DNA of 64,000 nucleotides from Caenimonas sedimenti (GCF_007833165.1 NZ_VOBQ01000014.1:124001-188000); one strand, 5' to 3'; shown: positions 20,473 to 29,335, numbered from the stretch's first letter. Notes: a model not told the origin generated them from the sequence alone. Made by a program: numbers and translations.

Positions 20473-20510
20473 GCGAGGCTGCTTGTCGCAGCCTCGCACT
20501 TGATTTTTAT
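20473..20510 (+). terminator. Strong hairpin with T-rich tail between rpsD and rpoA
   Basis: GCGAGGCTGC (20473-20482), loop TTGTC, GCAGCCTCGC (20488-20497): a perfect 10-bp stem followed by ACTTGATTTTTATTT. It resembles an intrinsic terminator but sits inside the normally co-transcribed alpha operon. It may therefore attenuate rather than end transcription, which would affect the S4 to alpha-subunit ratio. Confidence 0.55.
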
Positions 20511-20578
20511 TTCCCCGGTGACGGGGCCCCAACCTTACCGGTGTAACGAGCCGGGGGTATTGAGAGGAAAGAGCCCGC

Positions 20579-21568
20579 ATGCAAACCAACCTGCTGAAAC
20601 CCAAATCCATCAACGTGGAACAGCTTGGCGTGAACCGCGCCAAGGTGACCCTGGAGCCGTTCGAGCGTGGCTATGGCCATACGCTGGGCAACGCGCTGCG
20701 CCGGGTCCTGCTCTCGTCGATGCTGGGTTACGCGGCGACCGAGGTCACCATCGCCGGTGTCCTGCACGAGTACTCGTCCATCGACGGCGTGCAGGAAGAC
20801 GTGGTCACGATCCTGCTGAACCTGAAGGGCGTGGTCTTCAAGCTGCACAACCGCGACGAGGTCACCCTGTCGCTGCGCAAGGACGGTGAAGGCATCGTCA
20901 CGGCCGCCGACATCCAGACGCCGCACGACGTCGAGATCATCAATCCCGACCATGTCATCGCCAACCTGTCGCAGGGCGGCAAGATCGACATGCAGATCAA
21001 GGTGGAGAAGGGCCGCGGCTACGTGCCCGGCACGATGCGCCGTTATGGCGACGAGCCGACCAAGTCGATCGGCCGCATCGTCCTCGACGCCTCGTTCTCG
21101 CCGGTCAAGCGCGTGAGCTACACGGTCGAAAGCGCCCGCGTCGAGCAGCGTACCGACCTCGACAAGCTGGTGATGGAGATCGAGACCAACGGCGCGATTA
21201 CCGCGGAAGACGCCGTGCGCGCCTCCGCCAAGATCCTGGTGGAACAGCTCGCCGTGTTCGCCCAGCTGGAAGGCAGCGAACTGGCCGCGTTCGACGCGCC
21301 GGTGCAGCGCAGCTCGCAGCAGTTCGACCCGATCCTGCTGCGCCCGGTCGACGAGCTCGAGCTCACCGTCCGCTCCGCGAACTGCCTGAAGGCCGAGAAC
21401 ATCTATTACATCGGTGACCTGATCCAGCGCACCGAGAACGAGCTCTTGAAGACCCCGAACCTGGGCCGCAAGTCGCTCAACGAAATCAAGGAAGTGCTGG
21501 CTTCGCGCGGGCTGACCCTTGGGATGAAACTGGAATCGTGGCCGCCCGCCGGCCTGGATAAGCGTTAA
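20579..21568 (+). CDS. rpoA: DNA-directed RNA polymerase subunit alpha
   Basis: 329 residues, the normal length. The N-terminal dimerisation domain has [20 protein letters not shown]; the C-terminal domain from about residue 240 has [20 protein letters not shown] and [19 protein letters not shown], which contacts UP elements and activators. GAGAGGAAAGAG lies before the ATG. Between the alpha-operon ribosomal genes and rplQ, as usual. Confidence 0.98.
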   Translation: MQTNLLKPKSINVEQLGVNRAKVTLEPFERGYGHTLGNALRRVLLSSMLGYAATEVTIAGVLHEYSSIDGVQEDVVTILLNLKGVVFKLHNRDEVTLSLRKDGEGIVTAADIQTPHDVEIINPDHVIANLSQGGKIDMQIKVEKGRGYVPGTMRRYGDEPTKSIGRIVLDASFSPVKRVSYTVESARVEQRTDLDKLVMEIETNGAITAEDAVRASAKILVEQLAVFAQLEGSELAAFDAPVQRSSQQFDPILLRPVDELELTVRSANCLKAENIYYIGDLIQRTENELLKTPNLGRKSLNEIKEVLASRGLTLGMKLESWPPAGLDKR

Positions 21569-21577
21569 GGCGATAAC

Positions 21578-21597
21578 GAGGCTGCGGGTGCGGCCTC
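21578..21597 (+). other. Stem-loop in the rpoA-rplQ spacer
   Basis: GAGGCTGC (21578-21585) pairs with GCGGCCTC (21590-21597), with one G-U and a four-base loop. The left arm repeats the GAGGCTGC core of the rpsD-rpoA hairpin. No T-tract follows, so processing, stability or L17 feedback is more plausible than termination. Confidence 0.4.
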
Positions 21598-21648
21598 AAC
21601 TTGCAGTACCTGATACGGCTGCAGGCAATACAAGGAAAGGAACACACC

Positions 21649-22047
21649 ATGCGCCACGGACACGGTCTCCGTAAACTCAACCGCACTTCCGAGCACCGCC
21701 TCGCGATGCTGCGCAACATGATGAACTCGCTGCTGCAGCACGAGGCGATCAAGACCACGGTCCCCAAGGCCAAGGAACTGCGCCGCGTCGTCGAGCCGAT
21801 GATCACGCTGGCCAAAGAGCCGACGGTCGCCAACAAGCGCCTCGCCTTCGACCGCCTGCGCGACCGCGACATCGTCACCAAGCTGTTCGCTGAACTGGGC
21901 CCGCGCTACAAGGCGCGTCCGGGCGGCTACACCCGCATCCTGAAGATGGGCTTCCGCGTCGGCGACAACGCGCCGATGGCGCTGGTCGAACTGGTCGATC
22001 GCCCCGAGCCCACCGAGGCTTCCGGCGAGCAGGCCGCCGCTGAATAA
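21649..22047 (+). CDS. rplQ: 50S ribosomal protein L17
   Basis: 132 residues from the ATG at 21649 ([17 protein letters not shown]), preceded by AAGGAAAGGAACACACC. An in-frame extension upstream is not part of the family. L17 lies at the bottom of the 50S near the tunnel exit. The acidic, Ala-rich tail ([14 protein letters not shown]) is usual in this order. It closes the ribosomal block. Confidence 0.98.
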   Translation: MRHGHGLRKLNRTSEHRLAMLRNMMNSLLQHEAIKTTVPKAKELRRVVEPMITLAKEPTVANKRLAFDRLRDRDIVTKLFAELGPRYKARPGGYTRILKMGFRVGDNAPMALVELVDRPEPTEASGEQAAAE

Positions 22048-22049
22048 CA

Positions 22050-22055
22050 TATAAT
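22050..22055 (+). promoter_or_regulatory. Consensus -10 box upstream of tRNA-fMet
   Basis: A perfect TATAAT ends 11 bases before the tRNA 5' end, immediately after the rplQ stop. No good -35 hexamer is visible about 17 bases upstream, inside the rplQ 3' end. It may allow tRNA transcription independent of the ribosomal operon. Confidence 0.5.
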
Positions 22056-22066
22056 CATGGACTTGA

Positions 22067-22143
<77 letters not shown>

Positions 22144-22176
22144 CCAACACGAAGAGAGCCGCAAGAGCTCACAACG

Positions 22177-22207
22177 AACGCCCACCTGCCAGTGGGCGTT
22201 TTTTTTT
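22177..22207 (+). terminator. Intrinsic terminator after tRNA-fMet
   Basis: AACGCCCAC (22177-22185), loop CTGCCA, GTGGGCGTT (22192-22200), followed by a run of T to 22207. It ends transcription from the ribosomal block and tRNA before the convergent DMT exporter gene. Confidence 0.9.
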
Positions 22208-22210
22208 GGC

Positions 22211-23035
22211 TCAGGCCTTGGCGCGGGTGCCCACGATGGCCGCGCCCACGATCAACGCGGCGGCGAGCGCAATGCTCCACGTGAACGCCCGTCCGGTGAC
22301 GGCAAGCAGCAAGCTGGTGGATGCGAGCGGTGTGATGTAGCTCAGCACGCCGATCTGCCGCGGGTCGCCGCCCTTCAGCGCTTTGTCCCAGAGGAAGAAG
22401 GCGGCCCCCAGCGGCCCGAGTCCCATCACGGCGATCAGCAGCCAGTCCCGCCCCGAGAGGTCCGCGTTCGGCTCCAGTGCGGCATGGCAAGCCAGAGACA
22501 GGAGCCCTGACACCAGACCGAACAGCCCGATGGCCGCCGTCGGAAAGGCCGGCACGCGCTTGGTCCCCAGCGAATAGGTGGCCCACAGAAATGCGGAAGC
22601 CAGCGCCGGCAGGTAGCCCCACGACCAGCCTCCGCTGGCCTCGCGCCCACCCAGGATGGCAACGGCGGCACCTGCGAATCCCGCCAGCGCCGCCCCGACG
22701 TGCGCACCCGTCAGCCGCAGACCGGGCAGGATCACCGGCGCCAGCACCACGATCAGCAGCGGCCACAGGTAGTTGACCAGGTTCGCTTCGACTGCGGGCG
22801 CATGGCGCAGCGCGATGAACAACAGGAAGTGGTAGCCGAACAATCCGTAGATGCCCAGCGCCAGCGTCCGGGGCGGCACCCTCCAATGGCGCGCCAGCGG
22901 CCACGCCGGCACGCTGCCGATCACCAGCGCCAGGCCCGTCAGCAGGAACGGCGGGACATGGTTCAGCGCCACACCCAATGTGGCGAGGCTGGCCCACAGT
23001 GCAATCGCGGCAAGGGCGTAGAGATTGGGGTGCAT
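22211..23035 (-). CDS. DMT-family (EamA) drug/metabolite exporter
   Basis: About 274 residues from the ATG at 23035 (MHPNLYALAAIALWASLATL), with ten hydrophobic segments in two EamA repeats (first ending GFAGAAVAILGG, second starting LASAFLWATYSL). An inner-membrane transporter of unknown small metabolites. An upstream ATG at 23062 would add nine non-hydrophobic residues; relatives usually start close to the chosen site. Last gene of the minus-strand run, 61 bases after the AraC-type regulator, which may control it. Confidence 0.88.
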   Translation of the reverse strand: MHPNLYALAAIALWASLATLGVALNHVPPFLLTGLALVIGSVPAWPLARHWRVPPRTLALGIYGLFGYHFLLFIALRHAPAVEANLVNYLWPLLIVVLAPVILPGLRLTGAHVGAALAGFAGAAVAILGGREASGGWSWGYLPALASAFLWATYSLGTKRVPAFPTAAIGLFGLVSGLLSLACHAALEPNADLSGRDWLLIAVMGLGPLGAAFFLWDKALKGGDPRQIGVLSYITPLASTSLLLAVTGRAFTWSIALAAALIVGAAIVGTRAKA

Positions 23036-23096
23036 GCGGCCGAGCTTAAGCGCGACCGCCATCGCGTGACGCCGAAGCGTCGTCGCGAATCGCCGG

Positions 23097-23783
23097 TCAG
23101 CGGCCCGTTCGCCGCAACGCCGCCGTCAGTGCGGAGGGTGACCGATAGCCGGTGCGGCGGGCGACTTCATGCACCGGCAACCCGCCCGCGCGGAGCTGCC
23201 GCGCGAGCGCCAGGCGTTGGTGGCGCAGCCATTCCTGGGGCGCCATGCCGTTGGCTTCGTGGCAGCGCAAGGCGAACTGGCTGGGACTGAGGAATACCCG
23301 CTGTGCCAACTGCGCGACTGTGAGCGGTGCGTGCCATTGCGTGGCCGCCCACACCGACAACGCCTGCCAGTCGATGCGGCGTCTATTGGCCCGGGCCGGT
23401 GGCACGAACGGACGCCACGCTTCGAGCAACAGGCTGGGCCCATGGAGCCGCGCCAGCGGCTGGTTGCGCTGCAACGCTTGCGCGAGAAAGTGCGCGAGCG
23501 GAGCGACCTGCGCGGCGCAGTGAGGAGCCGGAGCGCACTGAGACCAGAGGCCGACGTCGGTGTCCAGCACCAGGCACTCGCTGCCCTGGACCGCTTCGAA
23601 GTCATGCCGGTCGCCAGGAGCGACGAGCAGGCCTTCACCCGCCCCCACGCGCTGCCCGCGCCCATCCACCTCCAGCTCCAGCACCCCGCGCAGGCCCACG
23701 AGCACCTGGAAGTGGTCGTGCGAATGGCTGCCCATGGCGGCGCCATAGTGCCGGACCGAAAGCTGCTGCATCGCCATGCCCAT
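23097..23783 (-). CDS. AraC-family transcriptional regulator with cupin sensor
   Basis: About 228 residues. The N-terminal half is a cupin (HSHDHFQVLVGLRGVLELEV ... APGDRHDFEAV), the C-terminal half an AraC HTH with LTVAQLAQRVFLSPSQFALR and VHEVARRTGYRSPSALTAAL. The start at 23783 avoids overlap with the upstream zinc-ribbon gene, which ends two bases before; ATGs at 23777 and 23771 are also possible. Its likely target is the adjacent exporter, inferred from position. Confidence 0.85.
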   Translation of the reverse strand: MGMAMQQLSVRHYGAAMGSHSHDHFQVLVGLRGVLELEVDGRGQRVGAGEGLLVAPGDRHDFEAVQGSECLVLDTDVGLWSQCAPAPHCAAQVAPLAHFLAQALQRNQPLARLHGPSLLLEAWRPFVPPARANRRRIDWQALSVWAATQWHAPLTVAQLAQRVFLSPSQFALRCHEANGMAPQEWLRHQRLALARQLRAGGLPVHEVARRTGYRSPSALTAALRRTGR

Positions 23784-23785
23784 GT

Positions 23786-24712
23786 TCAGTACCAGAAGAA
23801 CCAGATCGCGCCGGCGAGCAATCCCCAGCCCACCCATGCGGGCAAGCCGCCGGGGCCGCCGTCGCCAGCCAGGTCAAACGCATTGCGCAGGAAGCGGTTG
23901 AAGCCCGTTGCCCGGGGATCTCCGCGCATCAGCCTCAGTTTTTCGCCGGCCGGCCGGGCTTGCCGCGGGAGCGCCGCGCGCAGCGCTTCCTCGGCCCGGT
24001 CCAAGACCGGCCGCAGGTCCAGCACTGACGGCACCACCACGGCGTGATGGCAATGCTCACAGCGCAGCGTGTGCGTCGGCTCCAGCGGTGCGCCGCAGCC
24101 GCGGCAGGGCCACGCGACGCGTTGCGCTGATTCCTCGGGCAGCACCTCCGCATGCCGGATCAGCAACGCCGCCATCAGCCGCGGCATGTCGATCACCACC
24201 AGCGGGCTGTCGCAGTACGAACATTGGCCCGGCCCCTGGATCGGGCCGCCGCAATTCAGGCAGCAGGGCGTGCGCTTTTCTTCCTGGAGCGTCTTCAGGT
24301 CCGCATGCGACAGCGGCCGCACCAGGCCGCGCTCGGCCAACAACAGGGTGAAGGTCTGCAAGTGGCCGTGCCGGCGCGGACATTCCAGCGAGGCGAAGCG
24401 GCCGAAGCGCGTGAGGTTGTGCACCGGCTTCAGGTTCAGACGGCATCGTGGGCATTCGAGCTGGGGCTTGAGCGGCGCCGCGCCGCCTTCCATCGCGGCC
24501 TGCATGCGCCGCAGCAGCGTCACCCAGCCCAGCCCCGAGAGGCGGACCGACTCGAACTCATCGAACCAGATGACGTTGCAGTGCGGGCAGAGGTCGGTGG
24601 CGACCTCCCGGCCATAGTGGCTTTCCAGGTCAAAAGCCTGCATGGGCCGCGCGCACTGCGGGCAGGCCGGCGCATGCAGGGCCAGCGAAGGCTCTGCGGC
24701 GCCGGTGTTCAT
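23786..24712 (-). CDS. Multi-zinc-ribbon membrane-anchored protein (zf-TFIIB-like), function unknown
   Basis: 308 residues. Cys-x2-Cys pairs recur along the chain: CPQC, CPHC, CPRC, then CLNC with CSYC and CRGC with CEHC, giving about three zinc ribbons; the first resembles the zf-TFIIB domain. The extreme C-terminus (WVGWGLLAGAIWFFWY) is one membrane segment, so the ribbons face the cytoplasm if it is tail-anchored. I do not recognise a named family. It follows lipA by 46 bases and precedes the AraC-type gene by two, so it is probably co-transcribed. Confidence 0.75.
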   Translation of the reverse strand: MNTGAAEPSLALHAPACPQCARPMQAFDLESHYGREVATDLCPHCNVIWFDEFESVRLSGLGWVTLLRRMQAAMEGGAAPLKPQLECPRCRLNLKPVHNLTRFGRFASLECPRRHGHLQTFTLLLAERGLVRPLSHADLKTLQEEKRTPCCLNCGGPIQGPGQCSYCDSPLVVIDMPRLMAALLIRHAEVLPEESAQRVAWPCRGCGAPLEPTHTLRCEHCHHAVVVPSVLDLRPVLDRAEEALRAALPRQARPAGEKLRLMRGDPRATGFNRFLRNAFDLAGDGGPGGLPAWVGWGLLAGAIWFFWY

Positions 24713-24720
24713 TCAGCGCA

Positions 24721-24775
24721 CGCCCGCGGAGTCATTCAAACCACGCCCGCGGAGTCATTCAAACCACGCCCGCGG
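24721..24775. repeat. 23-bp tandem duplication at the lipA 3' end
   Basis: The unit CGCCCGCGGAGTCATTCAAA+CCA occurs twice (24721-24743, 24744-24766) and a third partial copy (CGCCCGCGG) reaches into the lipA coding end. Each copy reproduces the lipA stop-codon context, so the duplication looks like slippage that left lipA intact. Confidence 0.85.
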
Positions 24776-25742
24776 CGTGGGCCTGCTGGTCGGCATGGTA
24801 CGAGCTGCGCACCATCGCCCCCACGGCCGCATGCGAGAAGCCCATCTCGCGGGCCTTGGCTTCGAACATCTTGAACGTGTCCGGATGCACGTAGCGCCGC
24901 ACCGGCAGGTGCGAAGTGGACGGCGCGAGGTACTGGCCGATCGTCAGCATGTCGATGCCATGCGCGCGCATGTCGCGCATCACTTCGAGAATTTCCTCGT
25001 CGGTTTCGCCCAGGCCCACCATCAGGCCGCTCTTGGTCGGGACGTTCGGGTGCAGCGCCTTGAATTTCTTCAGCAGGTTGAGGCTGAACTGGTAATCGGA
25101 GCCCGGCCGCGCTTCGCGATAGAGGCGTGGGATGGTCTCCATGTTGTGGTTCATCACGTCCGGCGGGGCGGCCTTCAGGATCTCCAGGGCGCGGTCATCG
25201 CGGCCGCGGAAGTCCGGAACCAGCACTTCGATGGTGGTGCGGGGCGACAGCGCCCGCGTCTGCCGGATGCACTCGACGAAGTGGCCAGCGCCGCCGTCTC
25301 GCAGGTCGTCGCGGTCCACGCTGGTGATCACCACGTAGTTCAGCTTCAACGCCGCGATGGTCTTCGCGAGGTTCGCCGGCTCGTTCGCGTCCAGCGGATC
25401 GGGCCGGCCATGGCCGACGTCGCAGAACGGGCAGCGCCGCGTGCACTTGTCGCCCATGATCATGAAGGTCGCCGTCCCCTTGCCGAAGCACTCACCGATG
25501 TTGGGGCAGGACGCTTCCTCGCACACCGTATGCAGGTTGTGCTCGCGCAGGATCTGCTTGATCTCGTAGAAGCGCGAGCCGGCCGAACCGGCCTTGACGC
25601 GGATCCAGTCCGGCTTCTTCAGCACTTCCGCCTGTTCCACCTTGACCGGGATGCGCGACAGCTTGGCCGCCGCCTTCTGTTTGGCGGTGGCGTCGTAGGT
25701 CTCGACGGACTGCGCTTCGCGGACGACTTCAGAGGAGGACAT
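24759..25742 (-). CDS. lipA: Lipoyl synthase
   Basis: 327 residues. The radical-SAM cluster motif is in [13 protein letters not shown] and the auxiliary cluster cysteines in [16 protein letters not shown]; the C-terminal RSSYHA motif is present ([10 protein letters not shown]). It inserts two sulfur atoms into octanoyl groups on lipoyl domains of 2-oxoacid dehydrogenases and the glycine cleavage H protein. It follows lipB by five bases, the standard order for this pathway. Confidence 0.97.
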   Translation of the reverse strand: MSSSEVVREAQSVETYDATAKQKAAAKLSRIPVKVEQAEVLKKPDWIRVKAGSAGSRFYEIKQILREHNLHTVCEEASCPNIGECFGKGTATFMIMGDKCTRRCPFCDVGHGRPDPLDANEPANLAKTIAALKLNYVVITSVDRDDLRDGGAGHFVECIRQTRALSPRTTIEVLVPDFRGRDDRALEILKAAPPDVMNHNMETIPRLYREARPGSDYQFSLNLLKKFKALHPNVPTKSGLMVGLGETDEEILEVMRDMRAHGIDMLTIGQYLAPSTSHLPVRRYVHPDTFKMFEAKAREMGFSHAAVGAMVRSSYHADQQAHAAGVV

Positions 25743-25747
25743 GGCGT

Positions 25748-26455
25748 TCAGGAAGCGAGAAGGCGCTCGAGCTGGTGACCCAGGACTTCCGCCGCTTCGT
25801 TCCAGGTGGTGGAAACCCCGATTGTAGAAAGGTCCACGGTTTTCAGCCCGGGGTAGCCGCAGGGGTTGATGCGCCCGAAGGGTTCCAGGTCCATCGCGAC
25901 GTTCAGTGCGAGGCCGTGGTACGTGCAGTGGCGGCTGACCTTGATGCCGAGGGCGGCGATCTTGCCGAGGCCGGTGAAAATGTCATTGCGGGCTCGACCC
26001 GCAATCCATGGATCCCGGGTCGAGCCCGGGATGACAGGCTCCTCCAGCCGCGCATGCGAACCCGGGTCCGCCAGCCGCACATAGATCCCCGGCGCGCCGC
26101 GCACCCGGTGCCCAGTCACATCGTAGTGCGCCAGGGTCCGGATCACCGCCTCCTCCAGCTTGTAGACGTACTCCTTGACGAAGTAGCCGGCGCGCCGCAG
26201 GTCGATCAGCGGATAAGCGACCACCTGGCCTGGGCCGTGGAAGGTGACCTGTCCGCCCCGATTCGTGGCGATGACCGGAATGTGCCCGGCGGCCAGCACA
26301 TGCTCGGGCAGGCCGGCCAGACCCTGCGTGAAGACCGCTGAGTGCTCGCAGAGCCAGAGTTCGTCGGCCGTTTCGGCGGAGCGCGCCGCGGTGAAGTCCT
26401 GCATGGCCTGGGTGGTGGGCAAGTAGTCCACGTTCCCCAGGACCCGGACCAGCAT
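25748..26455 (-). CDS. lipB: Octanoyl-ACP:protein N-octanoyltransferase with in-frame repeat insertion
   Basis: 235 residues, longer than most LipB. Signatures: [39 protein letters not shown] with the catalytic lysine region, and NPCGYPGL with the active-site cysteine. It transfers octanoyl from acyl carrier protein to lipoyl domains, feeding LipA. Between GIYVRLADP and FTGLGKI lies an extra segment (about residues 140-158, [18 protein letters not shown]) encoded by a 56-bp palindromic repeat. The active-site residues are outside it, so the enzyme is probably functional. Confidence 0.95.
   Translation of the reverse strand: MLVRVLGNVDYLPTTQAMQDFTAARSAETADELWLCEHSAVFTQGLAGLPEHVLAAGHIPVIATNRGGQVTFHGPGQVVAYPLIDLRRAGYFVKEYVYKLEEAVIRTLAHYDVTGHRVRGAPGIYVRLADPGSHARLEEPVIPGSTRDPWIAGRARNDIFTGLGKIAALGIKVSRHCTYHGLALNVAMDLEPFGRINPCGYPGLKTVDLSTIGVSTTWNEAAEVLGHQLERLLAS
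25981..26036. repeat. 56-bp palindromic repeat inserted in lipB
   Basis: The element starts TGTCATTGCGGGCTCGACCC and ends CGAGCCCGGGATGACA; its two 28-base halves are nearly perfect inverted copies around CCATGG, and each half has its own inner palindrome. It matches the widespread 'TGTCATCCCGGGCTCGACCCGGG' class of bacterial interspersed palindromes. It keeps the reading frame of lipB open. Confidence 0.85.
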
Positions 26456-26457
26456 GG

Positions 26458-26757
26458 CTACAACACCACCTTGACCATCGGGTGCGTGCTCAGCGCGCGA
26501 TACAGGTCGTCCAGCATCTCGCGGCTGGTGGCCGTCACGGTGATCGTGACGCCCAGGTAGTTGCCGGCGCGGCTGTCGCGCAATTCGACGCTGGCCGCGT
26601 CGAAGCTGGGGTCGAACTGCCGGGCGATCTGGGTGACCGCGTGCACGAAGCCGTCGGCCTTCGCGCCCATCACCTTGATGGGGAAGCGCGAGGGATATTC
26701 GATGAGCGAATCCTTGCGCGGATCCAGGGAATCAGCGGGTGGCGAGGCGAGTGTCAT
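26458..26757 (-). CDS. ybeD: YbeD-family (DUF493) protein
   Basis: 99 residues. The core [11 protein letters not shown] and the terminal HPMVKVVL are typical of the DUF493/YbeD family, which has an ACT-like fold. The gene is almost always next to lipB. Its biochemical role is not settled; regulation of lipoate or amino-acid metabolism has been proposed from fold and context. Its start overlaps the dat stop (ATGA), and lipB starts two bases after its stop. Confidence 0.92.
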   Translation of the reverse strand: MTLASPPADSLDPRKDSLIEYPSRFPIKVMGAKADGFVHAVTQIARQFDPSFDAASVELRDSRAGNYLGVTITVTATSREMLDDLYRALSTHPMVKVVL

Positions 26758-27653
26758 GTCGAAGAGCGCTTGGCCAGCTGGTAGCCGGCATACAGCTTTT
26801 CGTAGATGGGGCCCGGCTTGCCGTTTCCAATGGGCTGGCCGTCCAGCCGCGTCACCGGCAGCACCTCTTTGCTGGCATTCGAGAGCAGCAGTTCGTCCGC
26901 GCCGAACACCTCGTCACGCGTCACGCGGCGCAGCTCGAACGGAATGCCCGCGTCGCCGCAAAGCTTTTCGATCAGGCCGTAGCGGATGCCTTCCAGCACC
27001 AGGTTGTCTTTCATGGCGCCCAGCACACGGCCATCCTTCACCACCCAGACGTTCGCCGCGGCGCCTTCGCTCAGGAAGCCGTCGCGGAACATCACGGTCT
27101 CGTTGGCGCCGGCGTCGGCGCCGATCTGCCGCGCGAACACCGAGCCCAGCAGGCTGGTGCTCTTGATGTGCGCCTTCTTCCAGCGGAAGTCCTCCGCCGT
27201 GACGCAGGCCACGCCGTTCGCGCGGTCCTCCGTGCTGGGCTGGGTGATCTTGTTGGTGGTGACGAAGACGGTCGGCGTCAGGTCGGGCGGCATCACGTGG
27301 TCGCGCATCGCCACGCCGCGGGTCACCTGGATGTAGACCAGCTGGTCGGTCTCGGCCGGCGGCTTGCCGACCTGGGAGGCATACGCGGCGATCAGCCGGT
27401 CGACCAGCGCCCGCCATTCGGCCACCGACATCGGGTTGGTGATGCGGAGCTCACCCAGGCTGCGCGCCAGCCGTGCCATGTGCTCGTCGAACCGGAACGG
27501 CCGGCCGCTGTAAACCGGCACGACCTCGTAGACGCCGTCGCCGAAGATGAAGCCGCGGTCGAGCACGCTCACCTTGGCATCGCGCAGCGTGCTCATCTCG
27601 CCGTTGAGCCAGCACGGCAGCGCGGGAATCGATGATGTCGTGTTCATCCGCAC
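26754..27653 (-). CDS. dat: D-amino-acid aminotransferase (class IV PLP enzyme)
   Basis: 299 residues. Class-IV features: SVLDRGFIFGDGVYEVVPVY at the N-terminus, the PLP lysine in WKKAHIKSTSLL, and FRDGFLSEGAAANVWVV. It probably converts D-alanine and 2-oxoglutarate to pyruvate and D-glutamate for peptidoglycan precursors. Branched-chain substrates are an alternative within the fold. An internal ATG two codons downstream could also be the start. Co-directional with ybeD-lipB-lipA, a common Burkholderiales order. Confidence 0.92.
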   Translation of the reverse strand: MRMNTTSSIPALPCWLNGEMSTLRDAKVSVLDRGFIFGDGVYEVVPVYSGRPFRFDEHMARLARSLGELRITNPMSVAEWRALVDRLIAAYASQVGKPPAETDQLVYIQVTRGVAMRDHVMPPDLTPTVFVTTNKITQPSTEDRANGVACVTAEDFRWKKAHIKSTSLLGSVFARQIGADAGANETVMFRDGFLSEGAAANVWVVKDGRVLGAMKDNLVLEGIRYGLIEKLCGDAGIPFELRRVTRDEVFGADELLLSNASKEVLPVTRLDGQPIGNGKPGPIYEKLYAGYQLAKRSST

Positions 27654-27657
27654 ATTC

Positions 27658-28779
27658 TCACTGCTTCACCGCCGTCGTGTGGGGCGTACCGGCGGGCCAC
27701 CAGGTCTCGCCGATCTTCAGCACGAAGAAATCCTGCTCCGCCAGGCCCTGGGCCTGCCGTGCGGCGGCCAGGTCCTTGGGCGGCTGGTCCAGCGGCTCGT
27801 CGGTCAGCTCGAAGGTGCCCCAGTGAACGCCCAGGCTGCGCCTGGCGGAGAGGTCCTTGTGCGCCTGCACCGCCTCGGCCGGATTCATGTGCTGCTCGGT
27901 CATGAACCAGCGCGGTTCATACGCCCCGATGGCGAGCACGGCGAGGTCGAACAGGGACCCGTCGCGTGACCGCGGCGCCAGCCGTTCGCGCGTCTCGGCG
28001 AAGTCGGGGCTGTAGCCCGCGTCGCCGGAGTAGTACCAGCGCAGGTTGTCCGCGAACACGGCCCAGCCGCCCCACAAGGTGTGGTTGCGGTCGCCCAGGC
28101 CGCGCGCCGACCAGTGCTGCACCGGCACCAGCTGGAAATCGACGCCATGGAAACGGTGCACATCCCACCAGTCGAGCTCCAGCACGTTGAAAATGCCCTG
28201 CTGCACGAAGAAAGCCTTCAGCCCCAGCGGCACCAGGAACAGCGTACGGCCGCCTGATCGTTCGTTCAGCAGGATGACGCTGGTCCGGTCCAGGTGGTCG
28301 TAGTGATTGTGCGAGATCACGACCACGTCGATGGGCGGCAGGTCGCCGAGTGCGATGCCTGGCGGCTGGGCGCGTTTCGGCCCGACGAACGCCACGGGCG
28401 ACGCCCGCTCGCTGAACACCGGGTCCGTGAGGACGTTCAGGCCGCCGCTCTGGACCAGCACCGTGGCGTGGCCGATCCAGGTGGCCGATGGGACGGCCCG
28501 TACCGCCGGTCCGCCGATCCGGCGCTCGCCGTTGGACTTCAGCAGCGCGAGCTGGGGCAGCACGGAAGCCGGCTGCTCCTGGGGTGGCGGCGGCAGATTG
28601 TCGCGCCAGGCTTGCCAGCGCCACTCCAGCAGCTGGCCCAGGGGCTTGGCCACCCGGGCCGAGTGCAGGTTGCGGAAACCGTCCGGCGTGTGGTGCGGCT
28701 TGGCGGGGTCGTAATAGGGGTTCGCGCGCAGGGGACCTCCGCAAGTGACCAAGGCGAGCAGGAACAGGACGCGGATCAC
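27658..28779 (-). CDS. MBL-fold metallo-hydrolase (NAPE-PLD/RomA-like), exported
   Basis: 373 residues from a GTG (28779) that overlaps the preceding stop as GTGA. The N-terminus VIRVLFLLALVTCGG is a signal sequence, possibly lipoprotein type. The metal-binding core SHNHYDHLD, preceded by TWIGHATVLVQ and followed by VPVQHWSARG and YYSGDAGYSPDF, is typical of the beta-lactamase-fold family related to NAPE phospholipase D. Substrate unknown. Only four bases separate its stop from the dat start. Confidence 0.88.
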   Translation of the reverse strand: MIRVLFLLALVTCGGPLRANPYYDPAKPHHTPDGFRNLHSARVAKPLGQLLEWRWQAWRDNLPPPPQEQPASVLPQLALLKSNGERRIGGPAVRAVPSATWIGHATVLVQSGGLNVLTDPVFSERASPVAFVGPKRAQPPGIALGDLPPIDVVVISHNHYDHLDRTSVILLNERSGGRTLFLVPLGLKAFFVQQGIFNVLELDWWDVHRFHGVDFQLVPVQHWSARGLGDRNHTLWGGWAVFADNLRWYYSGDAGYSPDFAETRERLAPRSRDGSLFDLAVLAIGAYEPRWFMTEQHMNPAEAVQAHKDLSARRSLGVHWGTFELTDEPLDQPPKDLAAARQAQGLAEQDFFVLKIGETWWPAGTPHTTAVKQ

Positions 28780-29222
28780 CGCCACAACAGCACCGCCGCG
28801 ATCGCGAGCCAGCCCAGGCCCAGGTTGACCTTCACCAGCAGCGCGATCTGGTTCATGCGCTTGCCACCCTCCGGCCAGTCGCCGGCCGCGACCGCGGCCT
28901 TCAGCCGCCGGTAGGGCGCGAAAAAGATGTGCCCGAAGATGAGCATCATCACGATGCCCAGGCCGGACATCACGTGCCAACCCATGGGTGGCCTGGCGCC
29001 GCGCGCCTGCAGCAGCAGCCAGACGCCGGTGACCAGCAGCACGGCGATGCTGGCGATCACCACCGCGAAGAAGCGCCGCAGCACCTGCGCCATGAGCGGC
29101 AGCCGCACCGGCGGCTCCAGCAAGGTGTGCGCGGCCGGACGCAGCGCGAGGACCATGAACGCCATGCCGCCCATCCAGAAAATGGCGCCGGCCAGGTGCA
29201 GGAACAGCAGGAGATCGCGCAT
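28776..29222 (-). CDS. CopD-family integral membrane protein
   Basis: 148 residues with four hydrophobic segments. The first starts LLLFLHLAGAIFWMGGMAFM; conserved histidines are present in helices one and three (HLAG, WHVMSGLG, FGHIFF). This matches CopD/DUF2269-like four-helix membrane proteins, some of which are linked to copper or haem. Function here is not established. First gene of the minus-strand run that leads to dat and lipBA. Confidence 0.75.
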   Translation of the reverse strand: MRDLLLFLHLAGAIFWMGGMAFMVLALRPAAHTLLEPPVRLPLMAQVLRRFFAVVIASIAVLLVTGVWLLLQARGARPPMGWHVMSGLGIVMMLIFGHIFFAPYRRLKAAVAAGDWPEGGKRMNQIALLVKVNLGLGWLAIAAVLLWR

Positions 29223-29329
29223 GGGAGCCCTTCCGTGAAAACGCGATTGTGCTTGTCCGGCGCAAGACTGTTGTGACCTCTCGATGGGCCCGCCGGAAGT
29301 CGACTGGTGGAAAGGGCTGGGTTTCTACT

Positions 29330-29335
29330 TATAAT
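29330..29335 (+). promoter_or_regulatory. Candidate -10 box of the atp operon
   Basis: A perfect TATAAT lies 48 bases before the atpI ATG in the 161-base spacer divergent from the copD-like gene. No convincing -35 hexamer is present (GTGGAA at 29307-29312 with a 17-base spacer is poor). Confidence 0.5.

Noticed and set aside
22211..29222. Mobile island suggested by two repeats (lipA end, lipB insertion)
   Set aside because: Gene order is the normal chromosomal lip cluster; there are no integrase, tRNA-end duplication or transposase signals.
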